A stretch of DNA of 42,219 bases, from assembly GCA_016191115.1 (NCBI GenBank), contig JACPPG010000093.1, positions 1 through 42,219 of the forward strand. The letters run 5' to 3'. This DNA is from Planctomycetia bacterium (GTDB taxonomy: Bacteria > Planctomycetota > Planctomycetia > Pirellulales > JACPPG01). The translations under genes and the position numbers were made by a program. Within the stretch, counting starts at the first letter, position 1. Each line of letters opens with the position of its first letter. The notes under the pieces are model-generated. The model saw only the letters and a program-made list of their open reading frames with translations. It was not told where the DNA came from and did no database searches. This document shows positions 1 to 7,163 of this stretch, piece after piece.

Positions 1-284
1 CGAAGGATCGCGACGTGCTCTTGGCGTTCTACGACTTCCCGGCCGAGCACTGGATTCACCTCCGCACGACCAACCCCATCGAGAGCACCTTCGCCACGGT
101 CCGCTTGCGGCACTGCCGCACCAAGGGCAACGGCAGCCGCGCCGCTTGCCTGACGATGGTCTTCAAACTCATGCAATCCGCCTCCAAAAGATGGCGGCTC
201 TTGAACGGTTCGCAGCTACTAGCAGACGTGATCGCCGGAGCTCAATTCATCGACGGAATCAAACCCCAAGAAACCGCCGCCTGA
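1..284 (+). CDS. IS256-family (mutator-type) transposase, C-terminal part
   Basis: Partial gene entering from the left edge; the open frame runs from base 3 to the TGA at 282-284. The visible 93 residues match the C-terminus of IS256/mutator-type DDE transposases: FYDFPAEHW, then LRTTNPIES, then the arginine-rich FATVRLR stretch and a closing KRWRLLNG helix. The Glu in TTNPIES corresponds to the last acidic residue of the DDE triad as known for the family. The enzyme cuts and pastes its own element. Only the 3' part is visible, so whether the whole gene is intact cannot be judged, but there is no frameshift in this part. Confidence 0.9.
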   Translation, partial: KDRDVLLAFYDFPAEHWIHLRTTNPIESTFATVRLRHCRTKGNGSRAACLTMVFKLMQSASKRWRLLNGSQLLADVIAGAQFIDGIKPQETAA

Positions 285-317
285 AAATTCCCCATCCACA
301 ACTTATTGCAATAGCTC
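1..317 (+). mobile_element. Right end of an IS256-family insertion sequence
   Basis: The element's right end lies just after the transposase stop. Bases 285-317 look like an IS256-type terminal inverted repeat, with a CCACAAC core and a CAATAGCTC end. The boundary is inferred from the neighbour: reading leftwards on the minus strand, the RibD_C reductase frame is ordinary up to its LVDE residues (about 318-329), then runs four more codons and meets a stop inside the element. The left end and the target duplication are outside the window, so the exact boundary is uncertain by a few bases. Confidence 0.7.
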
Positions 318-737
318 TTCATCCACCAAGCCGAGCCTGAGAAAACTCTGGCACAACATAGCCCCTCCGACGAGCCAGATGTTTCCGTATCGAGGCGCGA
401 GTATCTCATCAACCAATCTTTTGAGATCGCCCGAATAGAACTCCACGCTCTTCCTCGTGGACGACAGTTTTCTGTTTGTTACCACGACGGTCGGAGTATC
501 ACCATATGGCCAGCCGAGTTGGAGCGCGTGCTCATACGTGCGAGAGCCCAGCACATAGCAGTCTATGGCTCTGACGACCTCTTCAGCACTCTCTTCAGAA
601 ACCCCTTTTTCGTACACGTCTCCGGAAAGGTCGAGCCACGAGACACTGTTGTCGTGCCTGGCGATGTAGCCATCAAGGCTTGACACCACGTGCAGCGTTA
701 CCGTCAATCTGTTTGTGTTCAACTCGCTGCGTGCCAT
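303..737 (-). pseudogene. RibD_C / dihydrofolate reductase-like protein, C-terminus cut off by the IS
   Basis: The 144-residue product begins MARSELNTNRLTVTLHVV and carries the NADPH-binding features of the RibD C-terminal/DHFR-like family: VVSSLDGYIA near the N-terminus, VLGSRTYEHA around residue 65, and the glycine pair in IWLVGGAML near residue 122. Family members usually continue after a LVDE-like segment with a last strand pair; here that tail is replaced by ELLQ and a stop supplied by the IS end. The start ATG follows a short GAGGAAAT. Codon choice is less GC-rich than in nearby genes, suggesting acquisition. Probably non-functional, although a folded truncated product cannot be excluded. 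Confidence 0.75.
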
Positions 738-943
738 ATTTCCTCACGCGTTCCTCGCCACGGCAATCCAGAGACGGTCCCCTTGGGCAACGCGTGCGGC
801 GCCGATGCTTTGCCAGGCGGCGTTGTCGCCTGGCGGCTGCCAGAGCGGCACGATCGAGCTGCATTCTAACGCTTTGCGGTTCATCTGCATCATCGAACCG
901 CAGGGGATTTGCACCAGAAACCAGCCGGCAGTAATGGTACAGT

Positions 944-974
944 GGGAACCGGTCAAAGATCGTGACCGGTTCCC
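944..974. repeat. Perfect 12-bp stem-loop upstream of the DinB gene
   Basis: Bases 944-955 and 963-974 are perfect reverse complements (GGGAACCGGTCA and partner) around a 7-base loop. No T-tract follows on either strand, so it is not a canonical intrinsic terminator. It sits about 40 bases before the DinB start and could be an operator or an RNA hairpin in the leader. The remaining sequence between the reductase and DinB genes shows nothing else recognisable. Confidence 0.6.
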
Positions 975-1015
975 AGAATCGCTACGACGAACGCTCGCCA
1001 TCGAGAGAGTGTCGC

Positions 1016-1546
1016 ATGTCAATTTCCATCTCGCGCCCCGACGAAAGCGAATACGCTGCCGATTTCGGCCGCTACATCCGCCTCGTGCCCGACGGCGATA
1101 TTGTTGAAATCCTTGACGGGCAGCTTGGCGAGACCATGACGCTCTTGGGCCCCCTTACCGATGCGCAGTCGCTCGCCTTGCACCCGCCCCACACCTGGTC
1201 GATCAAGCAAGTCGTCGGGCACGTGACCGATTGCGAGCGGGTGTTCGGCTATCGGGCGTTGCGGCTGGCGCGGAATGATGCCACGCCGCTCGCGAGCTTC
1301 GACGAGATGCACTTCATGCGATTCGCGGATTTCAACGGCTGGCCGATCGCCGAGCTTTTGGAGGAATTCGCTTGCGTGCGCCGGGGACACGTGCACCTGT
1401 TCCGGCATCTCGCCCCCGACGCGAGGGTGTGGCGCGGCACGGTGAACGATCACGCCACGACGGCCCGCGCCATGGCCTACGCGATTGCCGGCCATGCCAA
1501 GCACCACCTGGACATCGTGCGGAGGAGAATAGGTGGTGGCCAGTAG
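1016..1546 (+). CDS. DinB-family protein (DfsB/YfiT-like four-helix bundle)
   Basis: 176 residues starting MSISISRPDESEYA. The protein resembles the DinB-like/YfiT metalloenzyme superfamily: a tryptophan-rich segment HTWSIKQVVGHVTDCERVFGYRAL at about residues 59-82, with a His (VVGHV) as potential first metal ligand, and a C-terminal IAGHAKHHLDIVRRR, where HxxHH supplies the other two ligands. Such proteins are thiol-dependent S-transferases or damage-related hydrolases; the substrate cannot be told. An in-frame upstream extension to 962 exists, but it would run through the 944-974 hairpin, so the ATG at 1016 is preferred. It appears to be a single-gene unit. Confidence 0.8.
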   Translation: MSISISRPDESEYAADFGRYIRLVPDGDIVEILDGQLGETMTLLGPLTDAQSLALHPPHTWSIKQVVGHVTDCERVFGYRALRLARNDATPLASFDEMHFMRFADFNGWPIAELLEEFACVRRGHVHLFRHLAPDARVWRGTVNDHATTARAMAYAIAGHAKHHLDIVRRRIGGGQ

Positions 1547-1569
1547 GCGGCTGGCAGCGAGCCGCTGGC

Positions 1570-1666
1570 GGTAGGGTGCTCTGCGAGCACCACGAGGCGC
1601 GCAAGGCGCATTGCCCTGCGCACCGAGGCGCCCGACACGCCCATGGTGTCCGCAGGACACCCTACC
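1570..1666. repeat. Paired-hairpin palindromic repeat (REP-like)
   Basis: Two small hairpins, 1575-1591 (7-bp stem, 3-base loop) and 1645-1661 (7-bp stem, 3-base loop), are bracketed by GGTAG at 1570-1574 and its complement CTACC at 1662-1666. The whole can fold as a larger cruciform. It occupies much of the 350-base gap between the DinB and CehA genes. The rest of that gap (1667-1897) shows no gene; the first in-frame ATG of the next frame (1841) lies there but has no signal-peptide logic. Confidence 0.6.
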
Positions 1667-1897
1667 GGCTGCCTGCGGCCCGCTTTCTTTCGTGCACGCC
1701 GAAATCGCCACTTTGAACCGTTCAACAATTCAAATAATTCAAAAAAATCCCGCCCCCGCTCTCTCCCAACTGCCTACTGGCCTTCTGCCACCGCCTACTT
1801 CCTTCCAGCCACTTGTGCGGCGCCCGGCCGCAGTCGATGATTGATCGGCGAGCATGCCCACTTTCGCGCCCGGATGCCTATTTCGGAGAGCCTTGCG

Positions 1898-4207
1898 ATG
1901 AATCGCCAGCGATTTTTTGCTTTGTCGTTCGCGGCCGCCGCCGCCGCTTTTTTGGCAGTCCAAACGGCCGGCGCCGCCGATCCCTTGCCCGTGGTGAAAG
2001 ACGTCGAGCAGCAGCCGCTGGCGTCCCAGGTGATGCGGGTCGCCCAGGCGCTCGAAATGGCCGGCGCCCCCTTGTCGGAGGAGCAGCAGAAGGACCTTCA
2101 AGGGGCCATGTCCCGTCCGCGGGCGCCAAAGAGCATCGAGCACATGCAGGCCGTGCTCGATCCGTTGTGCCTGGCCGCCGTCACGATCAATCCGGAGAGT
2201 CGGGTGAAGGTGGCCGACGGCCCGGCGGCCAAGAAGCTGGTGCAGAACGGCTGGCGGGTGTTCCTGGTGAAGGTGATCAACGAGGCCGGCGTGACCGCGC
2301 CCTTGCGCGTGAGCAGCCCCAACGCGCAGAAGCTGCAAAAACCCTCGACCGGCAGCCCCGATCCCCCGAAGTCGATCACGGCGCAGGACGTGCGCGATCG
2401 GTGGATGGACGTGGCCGTGATCGAGTCGCAGCCCTTGAACAAAGAGCTTTCCGGCTTGCAGGTCGAATACCGCATCGTGCAGCTCTACAGCCGCGACGCG
2501 GGACGCCGCGAGGCCAAGCTGGTGTTCGACGTGGGGCAAGGGACGCAGGACCTGGGCTTCCGCAACGAGATCAACGTGCTCTTTGAGTGCGAGCCGGCCG
2601 TCCGCGTCGCGCTCGAAGTGCTCGACGACGACGGCACGCCGACGACCGGCCAGTTCGTCATCCGCGACGCCAAGGGGCGCATCTACCCGGCCCGCTCGCG
2701 GCGACTCGCGCCCGATTTCTTCTTCCACGACCAGATCTACCGCCACAGCGGCGAGGTCGTGCTGCTCCCGCCCGGAAAATTCGACGTCACGTACACGCGC
2801 GGGCCGGAATACAAGATTCTCACCCGCCAGATCGAGGTGCCCAATGCCCCTGAGCATCGCGAGAGTTTCCGCCTCGAGCGGTGGATCAAGCTGGCCAACC
2901 ACGGCTGGTATTCCGGCGACCATCACGTGCACAGCGCCGGCTGCGCGCACTACGAGTCGCCGGCCGAAGGCGTCCAGCCCGAGGACATGATGCGTCACAT
3001 CCTGGGCGAGGACCTGAATATCGGCTGCGTGCTGTCGTGGGGACCGTGCTGGTACTTCCAGAAGCAGTATTTCGAGGGCAAGGTCAGTGCACTGTCCAAG
3101 CCGCAGTACGTGATGCGGTACGACGTGGAAGTGTCGGGCTTTCCCAGCTCGCACTGCGGGCACTTGTGCCTGTTGCGCCTGAAGGAAGACGACTACCCCG
3201 GCACGACGAAAATCGAGGAGTGGCCGAGCTGGGACCTGCCCGTCTTGAAGTGGGGCAAGGAGCAGGGGGGCGTGGTCGGGTTCTCGCACAGCGGCTGGGG
3301 GCTGGAAGTGCCCGCCACCAAGCTGCCGACCTACGACATGCCGAAGTTCGACGGCATCGGCGCCAACGAGTACGTGGTCGACGTGGTGCACGACGTGTGC
3401 GATTTCATCTCGTCGGTCGATACGCCTAGCGTCTGGGAATTGAGCATTTGGTATCACACGCTCAATTGCGGCTACACCTGCCGGATCAGCGGTGAGACCG
3501 ACTTCCCGTGCATCTACGGCGACCGCGTGGGCCTGGGCCGCGCCTACGTCAAGCTCGACTCGACGCCCGACCAGCCGCTCGACTATGACGCTTGGGTGAT
3601 GGCGTTGCGCGACGGCCGCAGCTACGTCGGCGACGGTCTGAGCCACTTGTTCGACTATAGCGTCAAGAACCTGGGCGTCGGGGAGAAGGGCGCCGCGGGC
3701 AGGCCCAGCGTCCTGGCCGTGAAAGGGGGCGAATCGCTGCCGATCAAGGTCAAAGCGGCCGCGCTACTGGATGAAAAGCCGCGCGAGGACATTCGCCGCA
3801 AGAAGCTGTCGGACAAGCCGTACTGGCACGTCGAGCGGGCCCGCGTCGGCGACTCGCGCAAGGTTCCGGTCGAACTGATCGTCAACGGCGAGGTGGTCGA
3901 GACCATCGCCATCGAGGCCGACGGCAAGATCAACGACCTGGCGTTCGAGTACAAGCCGAAAATGTCCAGTTGGATCGCCGTGCGGATTTTCCCCAGTTCG
4001 CACACCAATCCCGTGTTCGTGGAGGTAGACGGCAAACCGATCCGCGCTAGCCGCCGCAGCGCCCAGTGGTGCCTGGACGCGGTCGACGTCTGCTGGAAGC
4101 AAAAGTCTCGCAAGATCCGCGAGAGCGAGCAGGCCGCCGCGGCCGACGCGTTTGAAGTGGCCCGGCAGGCCTACCGCAAGATTCTCAACGAATCGCACGC
4201 GGATTGA
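1898..4207 (+). CDS. Secreted CehA/McbA-family metallohydrolase
   Basis: 769 residues. The start at 1898 gives a clean signal peptide (MNRQRFFALS, an alanine-rich core, cleavage near AGA-AD). The N-terminal ~330 residues are a non-catalytic region with beta-rich stretches. A PHP-like metal site follows: GDHHVHS at about residues 343-349, the typical CehA/McbA motif, with later His residues in FSHSGWG and the HDVCDFISSVDTP segment. C-terminal beta domains follow (around residues 590-720). CehA is known as a carbaryl hydrolase, but planctomycetes carry many paralogues of unknown substrate, so the reaction cannot be named. Likely periplasmic or extracellular. The next gene is convergent, with a 52-base gap. 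Confidence 0.85.
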   Translation: MNRQRFFALSFAAAAAAFLAVQTAGAADPLPVVKDVEQQPLASQVMRVAQALEMAGAPLSEEQQKDLQGAMSRPRAPKSIEHMQAVLDPLCLAAVTINPESRVKVADGPAAKKLVQNGWRVFLVKVINEAGVTAPLRVSSPNAQKLQKPSTGSPDPPKSITAQDVRDRWMDVAVIESQPLNKELSGLQVEYRIVQLYSRDAGRREAKLVFDVGQGTQDLGFRNEINVLFECEPAVRVALEVLDDDGTPTTGQFVIRDAKGRIYPARSRRLAPDFFFHDQIYRHSGEVVLLPPGKFDVTYTRGPEYKILTRQIEVPNAPEHRESFRLERWIKLANHGWYSGDHHVHSAGCAHYESPAEGVQPEDMMRHILGEDLNIGCVLSWGPCWYFQKQYFEGKVSALSKPQYVMRYDVEVSGFPSSHCGHLCLLRLKEDDYPGTTKIEEWPSWDLPVLKWGKEQGGVVGFSHSGWGLEVPATKLPTYDMPKFDGIGANEYVVDVVHDVCDFISSVDTPSVWELSIWYHTLNCGYTCRISGETDFPCIYGDRVGLGRAYVKLDSTPDQPLDYDAWVMALRDGRSYVGDGLSHLFDYSVKNLGVGEKGAAGRPSVLAVKGGESLPIKVKAAALLDEKPREDIRRKKLSDKPYWHVERARVGDSRKVPVELIVNGEVVETIAIEADGKINDLAFEYKPKMSSWIAVRIFPSSHTNPVFVEVDGKPIRASRRSAQWCLDAVDVCWKQKSRKIRESEQAAAADAFEVARQAYRKILNESHAD

Positions 4208-4259
4208 CGGCCACCGGCCCCCATGTCATCGCGGAGAGTGCTCAAAGCGGCGCTGGGCG

Positions 4260-4712
4260 TCAGTCGATGAGCATCCGGTCGATGCGCCAGGCGCCGTTCT
4301 CGTTGCGGGCCAGCAACCGCACGGTGGCCCGGCCGTCGCCCGACCGGAAGACGTATTCCGCCTGGGGCCGCTTCTGAATCGTCACCGTCTCGGCTGACAC
4401 GAAGTCGAGCGGTTTCCCCAGGAATTTGTGTTCCTTGACGTAGCGGAGGAACTTCTCTCGTCCCTGAGCGCTTTTGAATTCCGCGGTCGTCGATTCCCAC
4501 GCCTGGCTCGACTGGCCGGACTGAATCGCCCGCAGGAACTCGTCCGCCGCCGGGCGAGCTGCGTCCACGTCGGGCGGCCCGGCCGACGGCGCGCATCCCA
4601 CAAGGCCGGCAGCCATCGCTGCCGAGACCAGGAGCACGGCGCAAAGGTGTTCGATCAATACGGTCAAGAACGACGCTTGCGGCTTAGCCCGCTGTGGAAT
4701 CCCATTCATCAT
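4260..4712 (-). CDS. Predicted lipoprotein with NTF2-like (DUF4878-type) fold
   Basis: 150 residues. A hydrophobic segment ends in the lipobox LVGC at about residues 37-40, so the mature protein should be lipid-anchored. The rest (DEFLRAIQSGQSSQAW... and a closing GAWRIDRMLID) has the pattern of small NTF2-like/DUF4878 proteins: a helix with a tryptophan followed by strands ending in W-x-I. The function is unknown. The first Met codons (4707-4712) lie inside an array of ATTCATCATT units, so the start is uncertain; the signal sequence is complete with either. It lies 28 bases downstream of the DUF1559 gene in the same orientation, so co-transcription is likely. Confidence 0.7.
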   Translation of the reverse strand: MMNGIPQRAKPQASFLTVLIEHLCAVLLVSAAMAAGLVGCAPSAGPPDVDAARPAADEFLRAIQSGQSSQAWESTTAEFKSAQGREKFLRYVKEHKFLGKPLDFVSAETVTIQKRPQAEYVFRSGDGRATVRLLARNENGAWRIDRMLID

Positions 4713-4734
4713 TCATCATTCCGCATTCATCATT
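4704..4734. repeat. Short ATTCATCATT direct repeats at a start codon
   Basis: The unit ATTCATCATT occurs at 4711-4720 and 4725-4734, with a partial copy at 4704-4710. On the minus strand it reads AATGATGAAT, supplying several possible ATG codons in and upstream of the lipoprotein start. It resembles other short AT-rich filler repeats in this window, such as the one between trpB and trpA. Confidence 0.6.
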
Positions 4735-4740
4735 TGCCCT

Positions 4741-5745
4741 CTAGTCGAGGGTGCTCGCTTCGCCGCTCGAGCGCGTCCCGGCGGCGCGCCATACCTTCAG
4801 GTCGACGGTGTCGATCACGCTGCGGACCGAGCCATCCAGCAGTAGGACATTGACCAATCCGGGATGATAGCTTCGTGCGGTGATCGCGGCGTAGGTCGGA
4901 ACGGTGGCCGATTCGCCGTCGCGCATCGACGTCACGTCCACGTCATACGTGTCGCCGCCGGTTGAGTACGGCACCTTCCGGTTGGGGGTCATCGTCGTGG
5001 TGAAGCCCGTCTCGTGCACGTCCCCTTCGACCCATTCGGTGTGTCCGTTCTGGTCGAAGGTGCCACCAAAGTCGGCGGCGAGCGTGACCGGATCGGCCGG
5101 AGGCGGCGCGCCCTTGGCGTTGGGCATGCCCGTGTCCCACAGGTTGGGCTGGTATGCCTTCACCTCGGCGGCGGCCAACGTGTTGCTGAGCCCGTCGGTA
5201 ATGTCGGCTGCGCGGAAGGCGCGATTGGGCGCGAAGGCCCCGTCTCCCGTGTCTCCCGTCTTCGGGTCGTAGACGAACCACGTCCCCTCGTTGAAGCCGT
5301 AGTTCAACGGATAGTGGATCAGTGTGGGCGTCTGGCGCGGCTCGTCCTTGACCTCGCTCGGGCACAGGTAGATCGAGACGCGCGTTTGCGACGCGATGGG
5401 ATTAGCCGTGAACTCTGGGCTGACGGTGAAGTCGATCAGAGTCGCCAGGTTCGCCTGCTCGATGTAAGGGAGCAGCCGCGCATGGGCCGACCACGGCTCG
5501 AACGTCTGCCCAACGGGCAACGCCGAGACCGGCGGAAAAGCGCCGATCGCGTCTTGATAAGTGTGTAAGGCCAGGCCGATTTGCTTCATGTTGTTGCGGC
5601 ACTGCGTGCGGCGGGCGGCCTCGCGCGCCGCCTGCACCGCCGGCAACAGCAGCGCGATCAAGATGCCAATGATGGCGATCACCACCAGGAGCTCAACGAG
5701 GGTGAACGCCGCTCGGGGCTGACTAAAGGCGTGTTTCTCGAACAT
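4741..5745 (-). CDS. DUF1559 domain protein with type IV pilin-like N-terminus
   Basis: 334 residues starting MFEKHAFSQPR. The prepilin cleavage/methylation motif FTLVELLVVIAIIGILIALL at residues 14-33 is followed by PAVQAAREAARR and CRNNMKQIGLALHTY. The C-terminus has the family hallmark SYHPGLVNVLLLDGSVR. This is the planctomycete DUF1559 (SBP_bac_10-like) architecture: processed by prepilin peptidase and placed in the envelope as a pseudopilin-like protein. These proteins occur in large paralogous sets and their function is not established. A longer in-frame extension upstream lacks the pilin logic and is rejected. The lipoprotein gene lies directly downstream. Confidence 0.93.
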   Translation of the reverse strand: MFEKHAFSQPRAAFTLVELLVVIAIIGILIALLLPAVQAAREAARRTQCRNNMKQIGLALHTYQDAIGAFPPVSALPVGQTFEPWSAHARLLPYIEQANLATLIDFTVSPEFTANPIASQTRVSIYLCPSEVKDEPRQTPTLIHYPLNYGFNEGTWFVYDPKTGDTGDGAFAPNRAFRAADITDGLSNTLAAAEVKAYQPNLWDTGMPNAKGAPPPADPVTLAADFGGTFDQNGHTEWVEGDVHETGFTTTMTPNRKVPYSTGGDTYDVDVTSMRDGESATVPTYAAITARSYHPGLVNVLLLDGSVRSVIDTVDLKVWRAAGTRSSGEASTLD

Positions 5746-6002
5746 GGCTTCCGCCTTCGGAATCGGGTGTTGCCGGCGCCTCGCCGGTTGAGGTTCGGCA
5801 AGCGCGCCTAGCCGAGTCCAATCTAGGACGGCATCGTTGAACGTACAAGAACAGCGCGCGAGCGGCTCGACGAATCCGCGTTTCGACGCTGAACCCGTCG
5901 GACGGCGGAACTGTCTTTCCGATGGCGCATCGATCCGGAATTGCCGGGAAAGCTTTCGGTTTCGCAATCGTGGCCAGCCGCTGCCCGCTCGCCGCATTTA
6001 CC

Positions 6003-6035
6003 TTGACCCTGGCGCAACCATCGGCATAGTATGAT
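6003..6035 (+). promoter_or_regulatory. Sigma-70-type promoter for the 6.0-6.3 kb RNA unit
   Basis: TTGACC at 6003-6008 matches the -35 consensus at five of six positions. The AT-rich stretch TAGTATGAT at 6027-6035 offers a -10 hexamer (TAGTAT with 18-base spacing, or TATGAT with a longer spacer). Transcription would start near 6042. It is the only promoter-like signal between the DUF1559 gene (pointing away) and the terminator at 6275. Bases 5746-6002 hold nothing else recognisable. Confidence 0.5.
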
Positions 6036-6159
6036 GTTCGTCGCGTGTGTCTCGGGCTAACGTGGCCCGGACCGGACTAGGGGCCCGCTTTCACCGCCAG
6101 TTCTGGGACTGGCACAGCCGAAAGCGGGAGGGCTTCTAGAGGAAGGAGGTGGTCCCTAT

Positions 6160-6192
6160 ATGTGTAGACCTTTCCAGAGGTGGCTCGTCTGA
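6160..6192 (+). CDS. Ten-codon mini-ORF (MCRPFQRWLV) with very strong Shine-Dalgarno
   Basis: ATG at 6160, TGA at 6190-6192. GGAGG at 6145-6149 sits 10 bases before the ATG within a 13-base near-perfect complement to the 16S 3' end. The peptide contains Cys, two Arg and Trp. The stop codon lies across the loop and right arm of the hairpin 6183-6197, so a ribosome finishing translation would cover this helix and could favour the overlapping hairpin 6195-6212. That arrangement resembles a leader peptide, but the next gene starts only after a terminator and a separate promoter. Translation is inferred, not shown. Confidence 0.4.
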   Translation: MCRPFQRWLV

Positions 6193-6274
6193 CGAGCAGC
6201 CGACGGGCTGCTGTCGCTTCCCGCTAGTGGGCGGGGGCGTGTCAGGCAGCCGATTCTGATGACGAGTACGTGGA

Positions 6275-6314
6275 GGGGAAGCCGGCCACGCTCTGGTCGG
6301 CTTCCCCTGTTTTT
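6275..6314 (+). terminator. Strong intrinsic terminator
   Basis: A 13-bp stem (6275-6287 with 6295-6307, one G-U pair) with a 7-base loop, followed by TGTTTTT at 6308-6314. It closes the RNA unit that starts near 6042. Confidence 0.9.
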
Positions 6315-6455
6315 ATGCGCACCGCAAGGGGCCATTTGGCGGTTTAGCGAATCCGACGCTCCCGTCCAAGCGCGTGTGACGAGCGATCCGCGAGCACGGC
6401 GAACAGTCCTTCGAGCCGCGCCCCCTCCCGAACGTCAACATTGTCAAGAAAAACA

Positions 6456-6483
6456 TTGACACTTGCGCAAATACCGGTACTGT
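6456..6483 (+). promoter_or_regulatory. Sigma-70-type promoter of the small secreted protein
   Basis: Consensus TTGACA at 6456-6461 and TACTGT at 6478-6483, separated by 16 bases. The upstream region carries a related TTGTCAA (6441-6447). The leader would run about 130 bases to the ATG at 6620. Confidence 0.6.
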
Positions 6484-6619
6484 GGCGGGCGGTTGCCCCT
6501 GAAATCGGGTGGCAGCCTTTGGTCTGACTTGCGTGCGTATTCTGCGCGCTCGCGCCGGTCCGGCCGAGCTAGCGGCAAATGGCTTTCATTCTTCCTGCCT
6601 CGCTCCAAGGAGATTCGCG

Positions 6620-7054
6620 ATGCATCGCACAGGGAAAAGGTTGGCTGGCGTGTCCGCGTTGGGGCTCGCGGGTGTCGCCGTGGCGGTGGTTCTCTTCGCC
6701 GCGTCGACGGTGTCGGCCACCTCCGGCATCGGCACGCAGAACCCGGACGTGACGGTCAAAGTGTCGCTATCTCCCGATGTGGTCAGCATCGGCGGGACGG
6801 TCCACGGCGAGGCCTCGGCCACCAACAACACGAACCGACGGAAGAAGTTCACGGCCCGCGCCACGCTGACCCTCCCCAACGGCTCGAAGTACTCGGAGAC
6901 CAGGTCGAGATACCTGAACGCGGGCGAGACGTACACGCTCACCGAGGACCTTGTCGTCCCGTCGTACGCGCCCTTGGGGACGTACTATTTGACGATCGCC
7001 GTCTCCGACAATCGAGGCACCAGCCGCGCCACGGCGTCGGTGACGGTCCAATAG
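6620..7054 (+). CDS. Small secreted beta-rich protein, Ig-like fold suspected
   Basis: 144 residues. The start at 6620 follows AAGGAGA (6608-6614) and gives a signal peptide with a GLAGVAVAVVLFAAS core and cleavage near VSA-TS. The mature ~110 residues alternate strands (VTVKVSLSPDVVSIGG, FTARATLTLPNG, YYLTIAVSDNRG), the pattern of an immunoglobulin-like or BsuPI/CARDB-like domain: VHGEASATNN in the position of a strand-turn and a final TASVTV strand. No enzyme motif is seen. It has its own promoter and terminator, so it is monocistronic. The function is unknown; the fold assignment is tentative. Confidence 0.7.
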   Translation: MHRTGKRLAGVSALGLAGVAVAVVLFAASTVSATSGIGTQNPDVTVKVSLSPDVVSIGGTVHGEASATNNTNRRKKFTARATLTLPNGSKYSETRSRYLNAGETYTLTEDLVVPSYAPLGTYYLTIAVSDNRGTSRATASVTVQ

Positions 7055-7085
7055 CGCGCGGCAAGAACGGCGAAACGTCCCACGA

Positions 7086-7123
7086 GCCCTGCCACAGCGT
7101 TCCGTGGCAGGGCCGATTTTTTT
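7086..7123 (+). terminator. Intrinsic terminator after the secreted protein
   Basis: A perfect 10-bp stem (7086-7095 with 7104-7113), an 8-base loop, then CGATTTTTTT ending at 7123. Confidence 0.9.
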
Positions 7124-7134
7124 CCACGCGGCGC

Positions 7135-7163
7135 TTGACCGCCGTTTTTGTTTCCAGTAAACT
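7135..7163 (+). promoter_or_regulatory. Promoter of the ArsR-SRPBCC operon
   Basis: TTGACC at 7135-7140 and TAAACT at 7158-7163 with 17-base spacing. The start site falls within or next to the palindrome 7161-7180, so the mRNA is probably nearly leaderless. Confidence 0.7.

Larger units (their letters stand above)
6042..6314 (+). ncRNA. Candidate structured RNA or leader with embedded mini-ORF
   Basis: About 270 nt between a promoter and a strong terminator, with no ORF of usual size. Helices visible by eye: 6053-6057/6065-6069; a long stem 6084-6092/6120-6128 enclosing 6097-6101/6108-6112; 6183-6188/6192-6197; and 6195-6201/6206-6212, which shares bases with the previous helix and so excludes it. 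Bases 6143-6155 (AAGGAGGTGGTCC) match the complement of the bacterial 16S 3' end at 12 of 13 positions. It could be a regulatory RNA acting on ribosomes or a small peptide gene. It shows none of the hallmarks of tmRNA, SRP RNA, RNase P RNA or 6S RNA. Whether it belongs to a known Rfam family could not be checked. Confidence 0.55.

Noticed and set aside
880..905. Possible integron attC-like core (TCTAAC) near the RibD_C gene
   Set aside because: No matching second core or paired L sites within the expected distance.
744..1022. A 92-residue minus-strand frame upstream of the RibD_C gene, ending 6 bases before its ATG
   Set aside because: No recognisable motif, passes through the 944-974 hairpin, and the N-terminal part is low-complexity read-through. 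Too weak to call a gene.
1739..3646. Long minus-strand open frame opposite the CehA/McbA gene
   Set aside because: Product is His/Arg/Ala/Leu/Val-rich, with no domain, and mirrors the codon bias of the real gene. Antisense shadow.
6042..6314. Could the RNA unit be tmRNA, SRP RNA, RNase P RNA or 6S RNA?
   Set aside because: No tRNA-like ends or tag-peptide pattern, no SRP GGAAGGNAGCAGC core, no RNase P conserved core, and no long central bulge of 6S type.
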